In this document: piece by piece, positions 41,838-51,381 of the stretch
How the letters are laid out: each line of letters opens with the position of its first letter
Position numbering within the stretch: position 1 is the first letter of the stretch
Source of the DNA: Ciceribacter sp. L1K22
GTDB taxonomy: Bacteria > Pseudomonadota > Alphaproteobacteria > Rhizobiales > Rhizobiaceae
Length of the DNA stretch: 64,000 bases
Direction: 5' to 3'
Assembly (NCBI RefSeq): GCF_017599385.1
Contig: NZ_JAGFPK010000001.1
Coordinates: 1,813,521 to 1,877,520 of the forward strand
Position numbers and translations under genes: made by a program
The notes under the pieces: generated by a model
Told to the model about the DNA's origin: nothing
Seen by the model: the letters and a program-made list of their open reading frames with translations, nothing else
Databases searched by the model: none

Positions 41838-42416
41838 ATGATTACCGCATCCATTTTCAGCAACGAAAAAGACAGGCTGGTCATTCCGCCGCTCTCGACC
41901 TTCTACAATACCGTCGCCCAGCCGATGGCCTGGAGTGTGTTCCGGCTAGCCATCGGCGGCATGCTCGTCGTTGAAGGCTGGCCGAAGATCCTGGCGCCGT
42001 TCGCCCAGGTCGGCTTTGTCGAGAAGCTCGGTTTCTATCCTGGCTGGCTCTGGTCTCCGACGCTCGCCCTCCTGCAGGTCGTTGGCGGATTGTTGATCGC
42101 GCTCGGGCTGTTCACGCGGCCAGCTGCGCTCGCCAACGGTGTCATGCTCGCGGTCACGCTCTATTTCCATAGCGCCAATCCATATGGGGATGCTTTCCTC
42201 ACCCAGGCAGGCATCGACGCGCTGAAAGCCGGCAGTGAGTTCTTCACCCCTGAAGCGCTGGCCAGGCTTGCCGATGGCGGCCACGGTTTTCTGCATCAGG
42301 TACAGTCCAAGGCGGAGCTTGCCTCCCTCTTCTGGACCGGCGGCGCCTTCCTGTATGCGGCCTTTGGCGGCGGTTATCTCTCGCTCGACCGGGTGCTTTT
42401 CAAGAAGCAATTCTGA
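41838..42416 (+). CDS. DoxX family membrane protein
   Basis: 192 residues with four transmembrane segments. The GGMLVVEGWPKILAPF and GFYPGWLWSPTLALLQVVGGLLIALGLFTRPAAL segments are those of DoxX/DoxD-like proteins, linked in some bacteria with thiosulfate:quinone oxidoreduction or with oxidative-stress membrane complexes. A soluble loop of about 45 residues (residues 115-160) is inserted before the last helix. It stands alone with a GAGG-type ribosome site and converges on the sigma factor gene. Confidence 0.8.
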   Translation: MITASIFSNEKDRLVIPPLSTFYNTVAQPMAWSVFRLAIGGMLVVEGWPKILAPFAQVGFVEKLGFYPGWLWSPTLALLQVVGGLLIALGLFTRPAALANGVMLAVTLYFHSANPYGDAFLTQAGIDALKAGSEFFTPEALARLADGGHGFLHQVQSKAELASLFWTGGAFLYAAFGGGYLSLDRVLFKKQF

Positions 42417-42448
42417 GGGTGGACTTCGCAGATCAAGGCACCCGGCCA

Positions 42449-43741
42449 TCATGGTCGGGTGTTCTGATTTTGCGGGAAGTGTGAGGGCAGGCAGGCTGCC
42501 GCGCGATTGAGAAGAAATGTCCGCTCCATGCGATTTTCGCTCAGCGCCGCCGCCCGCTCGAACGCGCATCGCGCGTCGGCCATCTGTCCAGTCCGGTAGA
42601 GGAAATCGGCCTTCGCCGCATGCATTGCCGGATAGGCGGAAAGCTTCGGTTCGTTCTCGATATCGTTGAGCAACATCAGCCCCACCTCCGGCCCAAACGC
42701 CATCGCATGCGCCACCGCGCGATTGAGCGCCACGACGGGGGAGGGCATCGCCTCCAGAAGCCTGTCGTAGAGCCCCGCGATCCTGCCCCAGTCCGTATCC
42801 TCGAACCGCCGCGCCCGGGCATGGCAGGCCGCCAGCGCTGCCTGCAGGGCGTAGAAACCATCCTCGCCATCGAGCGCCCGGAGCCGCTCCAGCCCAGCCA
42901 GCCCGCGCCGGATCAGCAGATGGTCCCAGCGCCCGCGGTTCTGCTGTTCGAGCGTCAGCGGCACGCCATCCGGCCCGACCCGTGCCGCAAGCCGCGAGGC
43001 CTGGATTTCCATGAGTGACAGGAGGCCGAGCACTTCCGGCTCGTCCGGCAGCAGGGCTGCGAGCACGCGCCCGAGCCGCATCGCCTCGGCGCAGAGCTGC
43101 GGCCGTATCGCATCCTCGCCGGCGCTCGCCGCATAGCCCTCGTTGAAGATCAGGTAGATCACCTCCAGCACCGAGGCCAGCCGTGCGTCCCGCTCGGCGC
43201 CCCGCGGCACCTCGTAATCGACGCCGGCATCCGCGATCGTCTTCTTCGCCCGCACGATCCGCTGCGCGATCGTCGTCTCGCTCGTCAGGAAGGCGCGCGC
43301 GATCTCGCCCGCCGTCAGCCCGCCGATCAGCCGCAGCGTGAGCGCAGCCCGCGCATCGGCCGAGAGTATCGGGTGGCAGGCCGTGAAGATCAGGCTCAGC
43401 CGTTCGTCGCCGATATCGTCGTCCATCGCTGCCTCGATCTCTTCGATCGTCGTGTCCTGCCGGTCGGGATCGTGCCCGATCTCGGCATGTTTCCGCTCGA
43501 TCATCTTGCGCCGGCGCAAACCGTCGATCGCCCGCCGCTTGGCGGTCGCCATCAGCCATGCGCCGGGGTTGGCGGGAACGCCGGACGTCGGCCAGTCCGC
43601 AAGGGCTGCCACCAGCGCATCCTGCGCCAGTTCCTCCGCCGCTTCGATGTCGCGCAGCATTCGGGCGAGCCCGGCGATCAGCCGGGCCCGTTCCATGCGG
43701 AAGACGGTTTCCACCGTCCTGTTTAGGTCTGGTGTCTGCAT
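42449..43741 (-). CDS. ECF42-type RNA polymerase sigma factor with C-terminal extension
   Basis: 430 residues, much longer than ordinary ECF sigma factors of about 190. Region 2 (LARMLRDIEAAEELAQDALVAAL, then PGAWLMATAKRRAIDGLRRRK) and region 4 (LTLRLIGGLTAGEIARAFLTSETTIAQRIVRAKK) fill the first 180 residues. The remaining 250 residues (LEVIYLIFNEGYAAS onwards) form the helical TPR-like extension of the ECF42 group, which takes the place of an anti-sigma factor. The gene lies behind the VOC and DGPF genes, the arrangement reported for ECF42. Start ATG at 43741. Its target promoters cannot be read from here, but autoregulation of the cluster is known in relatives. Confidence 0.85.
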   Translation of the reverse strand: MQTPDLNRTVETVFRMERARLIAGLARMLRDIEAAEELAQDALVAALADWPTSGVPANPGAWLMATAKRRAIDGLRRRKMIERKHAEIGHDPDRQDTTIEEIEAAMDDDIGDERLSLIFTACHPILSADARAALTLRLIGGLTAGEIARAFLTSETTIAQRIVRAKKTIADAGVDYEVPRGAERDARLASVLEVIYLIFNEGYAASAGEDAIRPQLCAEAMRLGRVLAALLPDEPEVLGLLSLMEIQASRLAARVGPDGVPLTLEQQNRGRWDHLLIRRGLAGLERLRALDGEDGFYALQAALAACHARARRFEDTDWGRIAGLYDRLLEAMPSPVVALNRAVAHAMAFGPEVGLMLLNDIENEPKLSAYPAMHAAKADFLYRTGQMADARCAFERAAALSENRMERTFLLNRAAACLPSHFPQNQNTRP

Positions 43742-43784
43742 GCGGCGATTATGAGGGGCATGCCTGTCCCGTCAATGCCGCCGG

Positions 43785-44207
43785 CTATTGCAGCGACATG
43801 TCGCCGGCAACGGCCGCCGGGTCCATCCAGACGAGTTCCCAGACGTAGCCGTCCGGGTCCTCGATGGAGCGGCTGTACATGAAGCCGTGATCCTGCGGCG
43901 GGTTGGGGTCGGCGGTGCCGCCGGCATCGGCGCCGGCGTTGAGCGTCGCGTCCACCGCCTCGCGGCTGTCGACGCTGATCGCCAGAAGCGCCTGGCTCTC
44001 CGCCCGTGCGTCGCCGATCGGCCTGCTCGTGAACTCCCCGTACCGGGCGTGCGTCAGCAACATCACCGCGATCGTCTCGGAGAACATGTAGGACTTCGCC
44101 GACTCGTCGCTGAACTGCGGGTTCCGCATCGCCCCGATCGCCTCGTAGAAGGCGGCGGAGGCATCCAGATCCCGAACAGGCAGGTTCACGAAAATCATTC
44201 TCCCCAT
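43785..44207 (-). CDS. VOC/glyoxalase family protein
   Basis: 140 residues, one vicinal oxygen chelate fold of two beta-alpha-beta repeats: MIFVNLPVRDLDASAAFYEAIGA for the first and ALLAISVDSREAVDATLNAGADAGG for the second, ending in IEDPDGYVWELVWMD. These proteins bind a metal through His/Glu residues; the EDPDGYVWE motif supplies the Glu, but the matching His of glyoxalase I is not obvious, so the enzyme activity is open. Its position between the DGPF and sigma genes points to a role in the same stress or signal response. It starts with the ATG at 44207, with AAGGGA upstream. Confidence 0.8.
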   Translation of the reverse strand: MGRMIFVNLPVRDLDASAAFYEAIGAMRNPQFSDESAKSYMFSETIAVMLLTHARYGEFTSRPIGDARAESQALLAISVDSREAVDATLNAGADAGGTADPNPPQDHGFMYSRSIEDPDGYVWELVWMDPAAVAGDMSLQ

Positions 44208-44231
44208 GCAGCGTCCCTTCCGTCCGGCGCG

Positions 44232-44663
44232 TCAGCCCTGGCCGCGCTTTGAAATCATCTCGCCGGCCCGCTGATGGCTCGCTTGTCCTTCTGAAGAGGC
44301 GATCTCGACGAAATCCTCCATCTCGTAGAACGGACGGATCTCGATCTCGCTCGGACCCGGCATCGGATTGGGGCAGCGCTTCACCCATTCCACCGCCTCG
44401 GCCATGTCCTTCACCTCCCAGATCCAGAAGCCGGCGACCAACTCGTTCGTCTCGGCAAACGGTCCGTCGATCACCCGCCGGCTGGCGCCATCGAAGGCCA
44501 CGCGCTTGCCAAGCTTCGACGGCTTCAGCCCGTCGCCCGAAAGCATGATGCCCGCCTTGGCCAATTCCTCGTTGAACTTTCCCATCGCCTCGAACATTTC
44601 CGTGGACGGCATAATGCCTTTCTCGCTGTCCGTCGTCGCCTTGACCATCACCATCACACGCAT
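44232..44663 (-). CDS. DGPF-type YCII family protein
   Basis: 143 residues. The family motif DGPFAETNELVAGFWIWEVKD is seen (residues about 75-95), with the opening RVMVMVKATTDSEKG. YCII/DGPF proteins form small ferredoxin-like barrels; their biochemistry is unknown, but they are the standard genomic partner of ECF42-type and related sigma factors, for which they may be the regulated product. The ATG at 44663 has AGGAG seven bases upstream; an earlier ATG at 44669 is too close to that site. It heads the three-gene minus-strand cluster. Confidence 0.85.
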   Translation of the reverse strand: MRVMVMVKATTDSEKGIMPSTEMFEAMGKFNEELAKAGIMLSGDGLKPSKLGKRVAFDGASRRVIDGPFAETNELVAGFWIWEVKDMAEAVEWVKRCPNPMPGPSEIEIRPFYEMEDFVEIASSEGQASHQRAGEMISKRGQG

Positions 44664-44869
44664 CGTCATTCTCCTGTTTTCGAAACCAGCGCATTCTCTG
44701 CGCATGATCTCACGACGAACGGGGCCGGACGGAATCGACACGGGTCACTGAAAAATTTTGCCTTGCCAATCTCGCCGTTGAATTCGACGGTAGGATGACA
44801 CGCCAAGTCCCGCGTTTTCGCAAGCAGAAATCCGAACTTGGCCGCCTCTGTCCGGTCGCGGAAGGTCCC

Positions 44870-46570
44870 ATGCAATCATTTGACTCATCCTCGTCTTCCA
44901 CGCTGAACGCCGAAATGCTGATCGACGGCAAGGCCGAAGGCCCTGTGCTCTTCGCTGATACCGCGCTCAGCTTCTGGGGCGGCGTCGATCCGGAAACGGG
45001 TATCGTCATCGATCAGGCCCATCCGCTGCACGGACGTTCGATCGCCGGCGCCATCCTCGCCATTCCCGGCGGCCGTGGCTCCTGCACCGGCAGTGCCGTG
45101 CTGATGCAGCTGATCGCCAATGGCAAGGCGCCAGCCGGCCTCGTCTTCTGCCAGCGCGAGGAAATCCTCACCCTCGGCGTCATCGTCGCCGAGGAGATGT
45201 ACGGTCTGTCGATCCCGGTCTCCGTCGTGGAGCCGGAGCGCTTCGCTGCTCTCGCCGACACCGAACGGGTGCGGCTCGTGAAGGAGGAGGACGCGTCACC
45301 GGTCGAAACACTGCACCTCACCGATCACGACCGCCATCTCCTTTCCCCGGAGGTCCCGAAGGCGACGCAGGTAGCGATGCGCATCGTCATCCGCATGGCC
45401 GGCCTGCTCAACGCTGAACGACTGATCGACATCCGCCAGGTCCATGTCGACGGGTGCATCTATACCGGCCCCGTCAGCCTCGATTTCGCCGAAAAGCTCG
45501 CCGCTTGGGGCGGCCGCGTCGCCGTGCCCACCTCGCTCAATGCTATTTCCGTCGACCAGCAGCGCTGGCGGGAGCAGGGCACCGACCCGACGCTCTCGAA
45601 GGCCGCCAGCGCGCTCGGCGACGCCTATGTCCGCATGGGCGCCACGCCCACCTTCACCTGCGCCCCGTACCAGCTGGAGAGCCGGCCGGCCGAGGGCGAG
45701 GATATCGCCTGGGCCGAATCGAACGCCGTCGTCTACGCCAACAGCGTGCTCGGCGCCCGCACGATGAAATACCCTGACTTCCTCGACATTTGCATCGCGC
45801 TGACGGGCAGGGCGCCGCTCGCCGGCTGCCACCTCGACGAAAACCGCAAGGCAGGCCTCGTGATCGACGTGCACTGTCCCGATGGCATCGACGACAGCTT
45901 CTGGCCGCTGCTCGGCTACCGCATCGGCACGCTGGCGCCCAACATCGTTCCGGCCATCGCGGGACTGGAGGCAACGACTCCCACGGCCGACGACCTCAAG
46001 GCTTTTGGCGCAGCCTTCGCCACCACCTCGGCTGCGCCGATGTTCCATATCGTCGGCGTCACGCCGGAAGCCCCGACCCTCGGTGAGGCGGCGAGCCGCC
46101 CCGATCTGCCGCACCTGTCTGTCACAGCCTCCGATCTCTCCGCCGTCTGGAACGGCTTCAATCCGACCCTGGGCGACACAGTCGACCTCGTGGCCCTCGG
46201 CAATCCGCATTTCTCCTTCGAGGAATGCAAGGCGCTTGCCGCCCTCTGCCGCGGTCGCGTCAAACACCCGGACGTGGCACTTACACTTACGGTAAGCCGT
46301 TCCACTTACGACAGGATCGTCGAGGCCGGCATCTATGCCGAGCTGGAAGCGTTCGGCGCCACCTTCGTCCGCGACGCCTGCTGGTGCACCGTGATGCAGC
46401 CGATCGTCCCGCCGGCTGCGCGCCTCATCCTCACCAACTCCGGAAAATACGCCCACTACGGCCCCGGCCTCAGCGGCAAGCAGGTCCGCTTTGCCGCGCT
46501 GTCCGCCTGCGTCGAGGCCGCCGTCAGCGGCCGCTCTCCCGCCGCGCCGCCACGCTGGCTAGCGCACTGA
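44870..46570 (+). CDS. Aconitase X protein, fused DUF126-DUF521 form
   Basis: 566 residues in one chain: a small swivelling domain (ADTALSFWGGVDPETGIVIDQAHPLHGRSI, with GSCTGSAVLMQLIANGKAP, about residues 20-110) and then the large catalytic DUF521 domain. In archaea these are separate proteins and act on mevalonate 5-phosphate; in proteobacteria the fused version (AcnX type) dehydrates cis-3-hydroxy-L-proline. The FeS-ligand cysteines include those in VDGCIYTGPVSLDF, PLAGCHLDENR and RDACWCTVMQP. No hydroxyproline gene is next to it, so the substrate is an inference from the family. The ATG at 44870 (MQSFDSS) has GGAAGG upstream; the open frame goes 25 codons further without support. Confidence 0.8.
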   Translation: MQSFDSSSSSTLNAEMLIDGKAEGPVLFADTALSFWGGVDPETGIVIDQAHPLHGRSIAGAILAIPGGRGSCTGSAVLMQLIANGKAPAGLVFCQREEILTLGVIVAEEMYGLSIPVSVVEPERFAALADTERVRLVKEEDASPVETLHLTDHDRHLLSPEVPKATQVAMRIVIRMAGLLNAERLIDIRQVHVDGCIYTGPVSLDFAEKLAAWGGRVAVPTSLNAISVDQQRWREQGTDPTLSKAASALGDAYVRMGATPTFTCAPYQLESRPAEGEDIAWAESNAVVYANSVLGARTMKYPDFLDICIALTGRAPLAGCHLDENRKAGLVIDVHCPDGIDDSFWPLLGYRIGTLAPNIVPAIAGLEATTPTADDLKAFGAAFATTSAAPMFHIVGVTPEAPTLGEAASRPDLPHLSVTASDLSAVWNGFNPTLGDTVDLVALGNPHFSFEECKALAALCRGRVKHPDVALTLTVSRSTYDRIVEAGIYAELEAFGATFVRDACWCTVMQPIVPPAARLILTNSGKYAHYGPGLSGKQVRFAALSACVEAAVSGRSPAAPPRWLAH

Positions 46571-46793
46571 TTTCAGGCGGAAATCCAAAGGGGGTCGGCG
46601 AATCTAGTCTCACGATGACAGTCCCGTTTGGCGGATCGACGTAGATGAACCACGCCGTCGTCCTGCAGCGTGTCCGACGTCGGCATCCGCTGGGGGTCTT
46701 CCATCTTGGACGCTTCTCCGGCATGGACCGCCGCCATTATGGCGAAACGCCGGTCGAAACTCTGAGACGCCTCGGCCGCCCGCCGCCACTAGA

Positions 46794-47429
46794 TCAGGTG
46801 CGGGCGGACGCCAGCGGCTTTCGCTGCCGGCGCCACTCCAAGATCCGGGTTCGCAGCGGACGGTAGGCGAGAAGCACCGTGACGATCATGATGTAGACTG
46901 CCGGCTCCAGCGTGATCGATTTGAGCGACAGCGCGTAGTGCAGAACGGCACCGGCGATCACCACATAGACCAGCTTGTGTAGCGTCGCCCACCGTGAGCC
47001 CAGCCTGCGGATCGACCACCTGTTCGATGTCGCGGCAAGCGGGATAAGCAGGATGAGGCAGACCATGCCGACGATGATATAGGGCCGCTTGGTCAGGTCC
47101 CCGATAATAGACGACAGGATAAGGCCGCGGTCGAGGAAGAGATAGACGGCGAAGTGCGCCAGCACATACCAGAACGCGATCAGTCCAAGCGCGCGCCGGT
47201 AGGGCAGCAGGTTGATCTTGAAAAGATCGCGCACTGGCGTCACCACCAGCGTCAGGCAGAGAAAACGCAATGCCCAGAGCCCGAGAATGTGCTCGAAGGT
47301 CCTGACAGGATCTGCCCCCAGCTGCGCCGTGACGCCAAGGTAAAAGGTCCATATCCCCGGTGCCAGTCCAACGGCATAGAGCGCCCAGATCGACCAGGAG
47401 CGCTGGGTCGGCGTCATCGCGAAAGCCAT
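46794..47429 (-). CDS. msrQ: Heme-binding membrane subunit MsrQ
   Basis: 211 residues, six transmembrane segments of the ferric reductase-like (YedZ) family. MsrQ carries b-type heme and feeds electrons from quinones to MsrP. Candidate heme ligands are histidines in FEHILGLWALR, YVLAHFAVYLF and LHKLVYVVIAGAVLHY. The ATG at 47429 lies one base after the msrP stop, so the two are translationally coupled; the frame is open 11 codons upstream inside msrP. It ends with a basic cytoplasmic tail. No terminator is evident in the 223-base gap to the aconitase X gene, which holds no supported gene. Confidence 0.93.
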   Translation of the reverse strand: MAFAMTPTQRSWSIWALYAVGLAPGIWTFYLGVTAQLGADPVRTFEHILGLWALRFLCLTLVVTPVRDLFKINLLPYRRALGLIAFWYVLAHFAVYLFLDRGLILSSIIGDLTKRPYIIVGMVCLILLIPLAATSNRWSIRRLGSRWATLHKLVYVVIAGAVLHYALSLKSITLEPAVYIMIVTVLLAYRPLRTRILEWRRQRKPLASART

Positions 47430-47430
47430 C

Positions 47431-48378
47431 TCAGTAGAACTTCGCCAGGTCCATGCCGGCATAGAGGCCCGCTACCTCTTCCGCGTAGCCGTTGAACGGC
47501 AGCGTGTTCATCCGCGCGCCGCCGAACAGGCCGTTCGCCTCTCCGATCCGCCGTTCCGTTGCCTGGCTCCAGCGGGGATGATCGACGTCGGGATTGACGT
47601 TGGCGTAGAAGCCGTACTCGTTTGGCGCCAGCAGGTTCCAGGAGGACGGCGGCTGCTCCTCGGTCAGCGTGATCTTCACGATCGACTTGATGCCCTTGAA
47701 GCCGTATTTCCACGGCACCACCAGCCGGATCGGCGCGCCGTTCTGATTGAGCAGCGTTTCGCCGTAGATGCCGGTAGCGAGAATCGCCAGCGGATGCCGG
47801 GCCTCGTCCAGGCGAAGGCCCTCGACATAGGGCCATGGCATCGACTGGAACAGCCCGCGCTGGCCCGGCATTTCCTCCGGGCGGACGACGGTTTCGAAGG
47901 CGACGTATTTGGCGCTGCCGAGCGGTTCGACCTTGTCGAGCAGCGCCGAAATCGGGAAGCCCACCCAGGGGATCACCATGGACCAGGCCTCGACGCAACG
48001 CATGCGGTAGATGCGCTCTTCCTGCGGAATGCTCGAGATAAGGTCGTCGATCCCGAAGACGGTCGGCTTGTTGACGAGACCGCCGACTTCCAGCCGCCAG
48101 GGGCGCGCCTTGAAGTCTCCGGAGTTGCGCGCCGGATCGTCCTTGCCGGTGCCGAATTCGTAGAAGTTGTTGTATGTGGTGATGTCCTCGTAGGTCGTCG
48201 GCTTGTCGGAGACCTTGTAGTCGGTCTCCTTCGCCGCGATCGGCGCCGCGAACACGCTGGGCGCCGATGCGATCGCCAGTCCCCCTGCCGCAGCGCCGAT
48301 CAGCGACCGGCGCGTGAGATAAAGGTTCTTCGGCGTGATCTCCGAAGACGGAAGTCTGGGGGGGCGATAGGCGGTCAT
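47431..48378 (-). CDS. msrP: Protein-methionine-sulfoxide reductase catalytic subunit MsrP
   Basis: 315 residues. The twin-arginine signal [17 protein letters not shown] (Arg23, Arg24) sends the folded molybdenum protein to the periplasm. The Mo-ligand cysteine is Cys128 in [11 protein letters not shown]. MsrP reduces oxidised methionines in periplasmic proteins after hypochlorite or other oxidative stress. The conserved [13 protein letters not shown] and [19 protein letters not shown] segments follow. It forms a two-gene operon with msrQ. Regulation is not visible in the 141-base upstream gap. Confidence 0.95.
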   Translation of the reverse strand: MTAYRPPRLPSSEITPKNLYLTRRSLIGAAAGGLAIASAPSVFAAPIAAKETDYKVSDKPTTYEDITTYNNFYEFGTGKDDPARNSGDFKARPWRLEVGGLVNKPTVFGIDDLISSIPQEERIYRMRCVEAWSMVIPWVGFPISALLDKVEPLGSAKYVAFETVVRPEEMPGQRGLFQSMPWPYVEGLRLDEARHPLAILATGIYGETLLNQNGAPIRLVVPWKYGFKGIKSIVKITLTEEQPPSSWNLLAPNEYGFYANVNPDVDHPRWSQATERRIGEANGLFGGARMNTLPFNGYAEEVAGLYAGMDLAKFY

Positions 48379-48519
48379 GGGCTTCCTCCGATGCGGATCA
48401 TGGGGCTGGCCGGACGGGCGGCCTTGATCCTTCTACGTAGCGTACCAGACCAAAGTTTCACCGGCGATGAAAGAAACTTGTCGGCCAATTTTTCGTGTAG
48501 CGCGGTAGGCCGCCCGTGT

Positions 48520-49059
48520 TCAGGCGCACCATCCTCTGCGGGCGCCGTCCCAGCGTCGCGCCAGACCTTTTTCGATCAGGACGTCTCCGACCGAGTGTCC
48601 GTCGCGTATGACGGTCCTAAGTTTTCTCCCATAGCGGTCGGTGTCGCGCGCGCCGACCTTTGTCAGCTGGAAACCTCCGGAATTGAGCTGCGCCAGCAGT
48701 TCCCGTTTGGCGGCCTCGCCGAGTTGCCTTTCCGTTTCGCACCGGGGTGGCGAAAGCTCGGGTGTATCGATGTCGGCGATCCGGATCTTCTCGCCGTTCA
48801 GCCAGAATGTGTCTCCGTCGACCACGCAGTTCACGCGCCGTGATCCGCCGCAGAGCGTGAACTGCGCCGAAGCGGTGATCGAAACGGTTTCGGTCTGTTG
48901 AACCGGCGCCGGCCGCTGGCTGAAAAAGGCACCGACGAGCAGCAATCCAAGAAAAACGAGAAGGGGCGCCGTGTTCGAGTGGAACGATCCGCTGGAGATG
49001 GAGGCGGATGAAGGCGTACCGATCCCAGTCCATGTCCGGTTCTCTCGTCTGGCCGTCAT
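48520..49059 (-). CDS. Membrane-anchored thermonuclease-like protein (SNase family)
   Basis: 179 residues. A transmembrane segment (about residues 31-47, TAPLLVFLGLLLVGAFFS) is followed by the staphylococcal nuclease fold. The catalytic residues are all present: Asp83 in VVDGDTFWL, Arg93, Asp98, Thr99 and Glu101 in RIADIDTPEL, and an arginine in DRYGRKLRTV. An active, periplasm-facing calcium-dependent nuclease is likely. Four cysteines (FTLCGG, VNCVVDG, PRCETE, GWCA) could form disulfides outside the cytoplasm. The ATG at 49059 is chosen; the open frame upstream is not conserved-looking. No neighbour suggests a pathway. Confidence 0.8.
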   Translation of the reverse strand: MTARRENRTWTGIGTPSSASISSGSFHSNTAPLLVFLGLLLVGAFFSQRPAPVQQTETVSITASAQFTLCGGSRRVNCVVDGDTFWLNGEKIRIADIDTPELSPPRCETERQLGEAAKRELLAQLNSGGFQLTKVGARDTDRYGRKLRTVIRDGHSVGDVLIEKGLARRWDGARRGWCA

Positions 49060-49324
49060 CGCATCGCCTGTCCCGTTGTCGTCTTTGGCGCGACAGTAGG
49101 CGAGCGGTCTTAACGCAAGCTTGCCGGCGGCAAGTGGGGGTACGGACCTGTGGCCGGGCAGGCGTACCGGAGAGTACCGTTTTGGCCCCGAGTGGCCGTG
49201 ACAGGCCCCCGATGTTGCTTTAAAACGGGGCAAATGCGGGTGGCCGGCGACGAGGTCGAGCGCCCTGGCGCTTATGTCGCCAGCCGGACCCGCCAATCAG
49301 AACACGAAGACCGAGGTGACACCG

Positions 49325-51160
49325 ATGCCAGCCTATCGTTCCAGAACCACGACCCACGGCCGCAACATGGCCGGCGCGCGCGGCCTTTGGCGCGCCACCG
49401 GCATGAAGGACGGCGATTTCGGCAAGCCGATCATCGCCGTCGTGAATTCCTTCACCCAGTTCGTGCCCGGCCACGTCCACCTGAAGGACCTCGGCCAGCT
49501 GGTCGCGCGCGAGATCGAAGCCGCCGGCGGCGTCGCCAAGGAGTTCAATACCATCGCCGTCGACGACGGCATCGCCATGGGCCATGACGGCATGCTCTAT
49601 TCGCTGCCGTCGCGCGAGATCATCTCCGACAGCGTCGAATACATGGTCAACGCCCATTGCGCCGACGCCATGGTCTGCATCTCCAACTGCGACAAGATCA
49701 CGCCCGGCATGCTGTCCGCTGCCATGCGCCTCAACATCCCCGCCGTCTTCGTCTCTGGTGGCCCGATGGAAGCCGGCAAGGCGATCCTGCAGGGCCGCAA
49801 GGTCGCGCTCGACCTCGTCGACGCCATGGTTGCCGCAGCCGACGACAAGATCTCCGACGCCGATGTCGACGAAATCGAAAAAGCCGCTTGTCCGACCTGT
49901 GGCTCGTGCTCCGGCATGTTCACCGCCAACTCGATGAACTGCCTGACCGAAGCGCTTGGCCTGTCGCTGCCCGGCAATGGCTCGACGCTCGCGACCCACG
50001 CCGACCGCAAGCGCCTCTTCGTCGAGGCCGGCCACCTGATCGTCGACATCACCCGCCGCTACTACGAGCAGGACGACGACAGCGTTCTGCCACGCACTAT
50101 CGCCTCCAAGGCCGCCTTCGAAAACGCCATGGCGCTCGATATCGCCATGGGTGGCTCGACCAACACCGTCTTGCACATCCTCGCTGCAGCCCATGAAGGC
50201 GGCATCGACTTCACCATGGACGATATCGACCGCCTCTCGCGCAAGGTCCCGTGCCTGTCCAAGGTCGCGCCCGCCAAGCAGGACGTGCACATGGAAGACG
50301 TCCACCGCGCCGGCGGCATCATGCGCATCCTTGGTGAACTCGACCGCGGCGGCCTGATCAACCGCGACTGCCCGACAGTCCACGAGACGACGATCGGCGA
50401 TGCCATCGACCGTTGGGATATCACCCGGACAAATTCGGAAACCGTGCGCGAGTTCTTCAAGGCCGCTCCAGGCGGTGTCCGCACCACCCAGGCCTTCTCC
50501 CAGGCCTCGCGTTGGGACGAGCTCGACACCGATGGTGAAAAGGGCGTCATCCGCTCCGTCGAGCACCCGTTCTCCAAGGATGGCGGCCTTGCCGTGCTGA
50601 AGGGCAACATCGCGCTCGACGGCTGCATCGTGAAGACCGCCGGCGTCGATGAATCGATCCTGAAGTTCACCGGTCCCGCCGTCGTCTTCGAAAGCCAGGA
50701 CGCCGCCGTAAAGGGCATCCTGTCGAACGAGGTCAAGGAAGGCGACGTCGTCGTCATCCGCTACGAAGGCCCCAAAGGCGGCCCCGGCATGCAGGAAATG
50801 CTCTATCCGACGAGCTACCTGAAGTCGAAGGGCCTCGGAAAGGCCTGCGCGCTGATCACCGACGGCAGATTCTCCGGCGGCACCTCGGGCCTCTCCATCG
50901 GCCACGCCTCGCCGGAAGCCGCCCAGGGCGGCGCCATCGGTCTTGTCCGCCAGGGCGATATGATCGAGATCGACATCCCGAACCGGACGATCAATCTCAA
51001 GGTCACCGACAGCGAGCTCGCCGCCCGCCGCGCCGAGCAGGACAAGCTCGGCTGGAAGCCGGCGGCACCCCGCAAGCGCAATGTGACGACGGCGCTCAAG
51101 GCCTACGCCCATTTCGCATCATCGGCCGACAAGGGCGCGGTGCGCATCCTGCCGGAGTAA
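49325..51160 (+). CDS. ilvD: Dihydroxy-acid dehydratase
   Basis: 611 residues. It removes water from 2,3-dihydroxy-3-methylvalerate or -isovalerate, the third step of isoleucine and valine synthesis. Iron-sulfur ligand cysteines lie in [13 protein letters not shown] and in [18 protein letters not shown]; the GGPMEAG and [21 protein letters not shown] segments are typical. The ATG at 49325 follows GAGGTGACACC; 17 codons upstream are open but unsupported. Intact, monocistronic, with its own terminator. Confidence 0.96.
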   Translation: MPAYRSRTTTHGRNMAGARGLWRATGMKDGDFGKPIIAVVNSFTQFVPGHVHLKDLGQLVAREIEAAGGVAKEFNTIAVDDGIAMGHDGMLYSLPSREIISDSVEYMVNAHCADAMVCISNCDKITPGMLSAAMRLNIPAVFVSGGPMEAGKAILQGRKVALDLVDAMVAAADDKISDADVDEIEKAACPTCGSCSGMFTANSMNCLTEALGLSLPGNGSTLATHADRKRLFVEAGHLIVDITRRYYEQDDDSVLPRTIASKAAFENAMALDIAMGGSTNTVLHILAAAHEGGIDFTMDDIDRLSRKVPCLSKVAPAKQDVHMEDVHRAGGIMRILGELDRGGLINRDCPTVHETTIGDAIDRWDITRTNSETVREFFKAAPGGVRTTQAFSQASRWDELDTDGEKGVIRSVEHPFSKDGGLAVLKGNIALDGCIVKTAGVDESILKFTGPAVVFESQDAAVKGILSNEVKEGDVVVIRYEGPKGGPGMQEMLYPTSYLKSKGLGKACALITDGRFSGGTSGLSIGHASPEAAQGGAIGLVRQGDMIEIDIPNRTINLKVTDSELAARRAEQDKLGWKPAAPRKRNVTTALKAYAHFASSADKGAVRILPE

Positions 51161-51192
51161 GGGCAGGGCAACGATCGCCCGATCTCTCAGAG

Positions 51193-51219
51193 CCCGCCGG
51201 TCCCGCCGGCGGGTTTTTT
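51193..51219 (+). terminator. Intrinsic terminator of ilvD
   Basis: CCCGCCGG pairs perfectly with CCGGCGGG around five bases and is followed by six T residues, 32 bases after the ilvD stop. Confidence 0.9.
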
Positions 51220-51290
51220 CGTGCCGGGGAACGCGCGATACGCCTGATTGGCTGTTCTCCTCGTCTTTCCGCATCCACGGGTTGATCCCT

Positions 51291-51308
51291 TATGACATCG
51301 ATGTCATA
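51291..51308 (+). promoter_or_regulatory. LacI-family operator, perfect 18-bp palindrome
   Basis: TATGACATCGATGTCATA is a perfect palindrome with the central CG typical of LacI-family operators. It lies 74 bases before the regulator ATG and upstream of the whole operon. The regulator next door probably binds here and represses itself and the transporter when the sugar is absent. Confidence 0.8.
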
Positions 51309-51381
51309 GTCTCGTTTCGCAGCCTGAAACCGTCGAACGCCGCCAGCGGTCGACACCGATTTGGGAGGATCGAGGCCGGCG

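Noticed and set aside
46645..46866. 73-codon plus-strand frame between aconitase X and msrQ
   Set aside because: Its second half overlaps the conserved C-terminus of msrQ on the other strand, and the protein has no recognisable feature.
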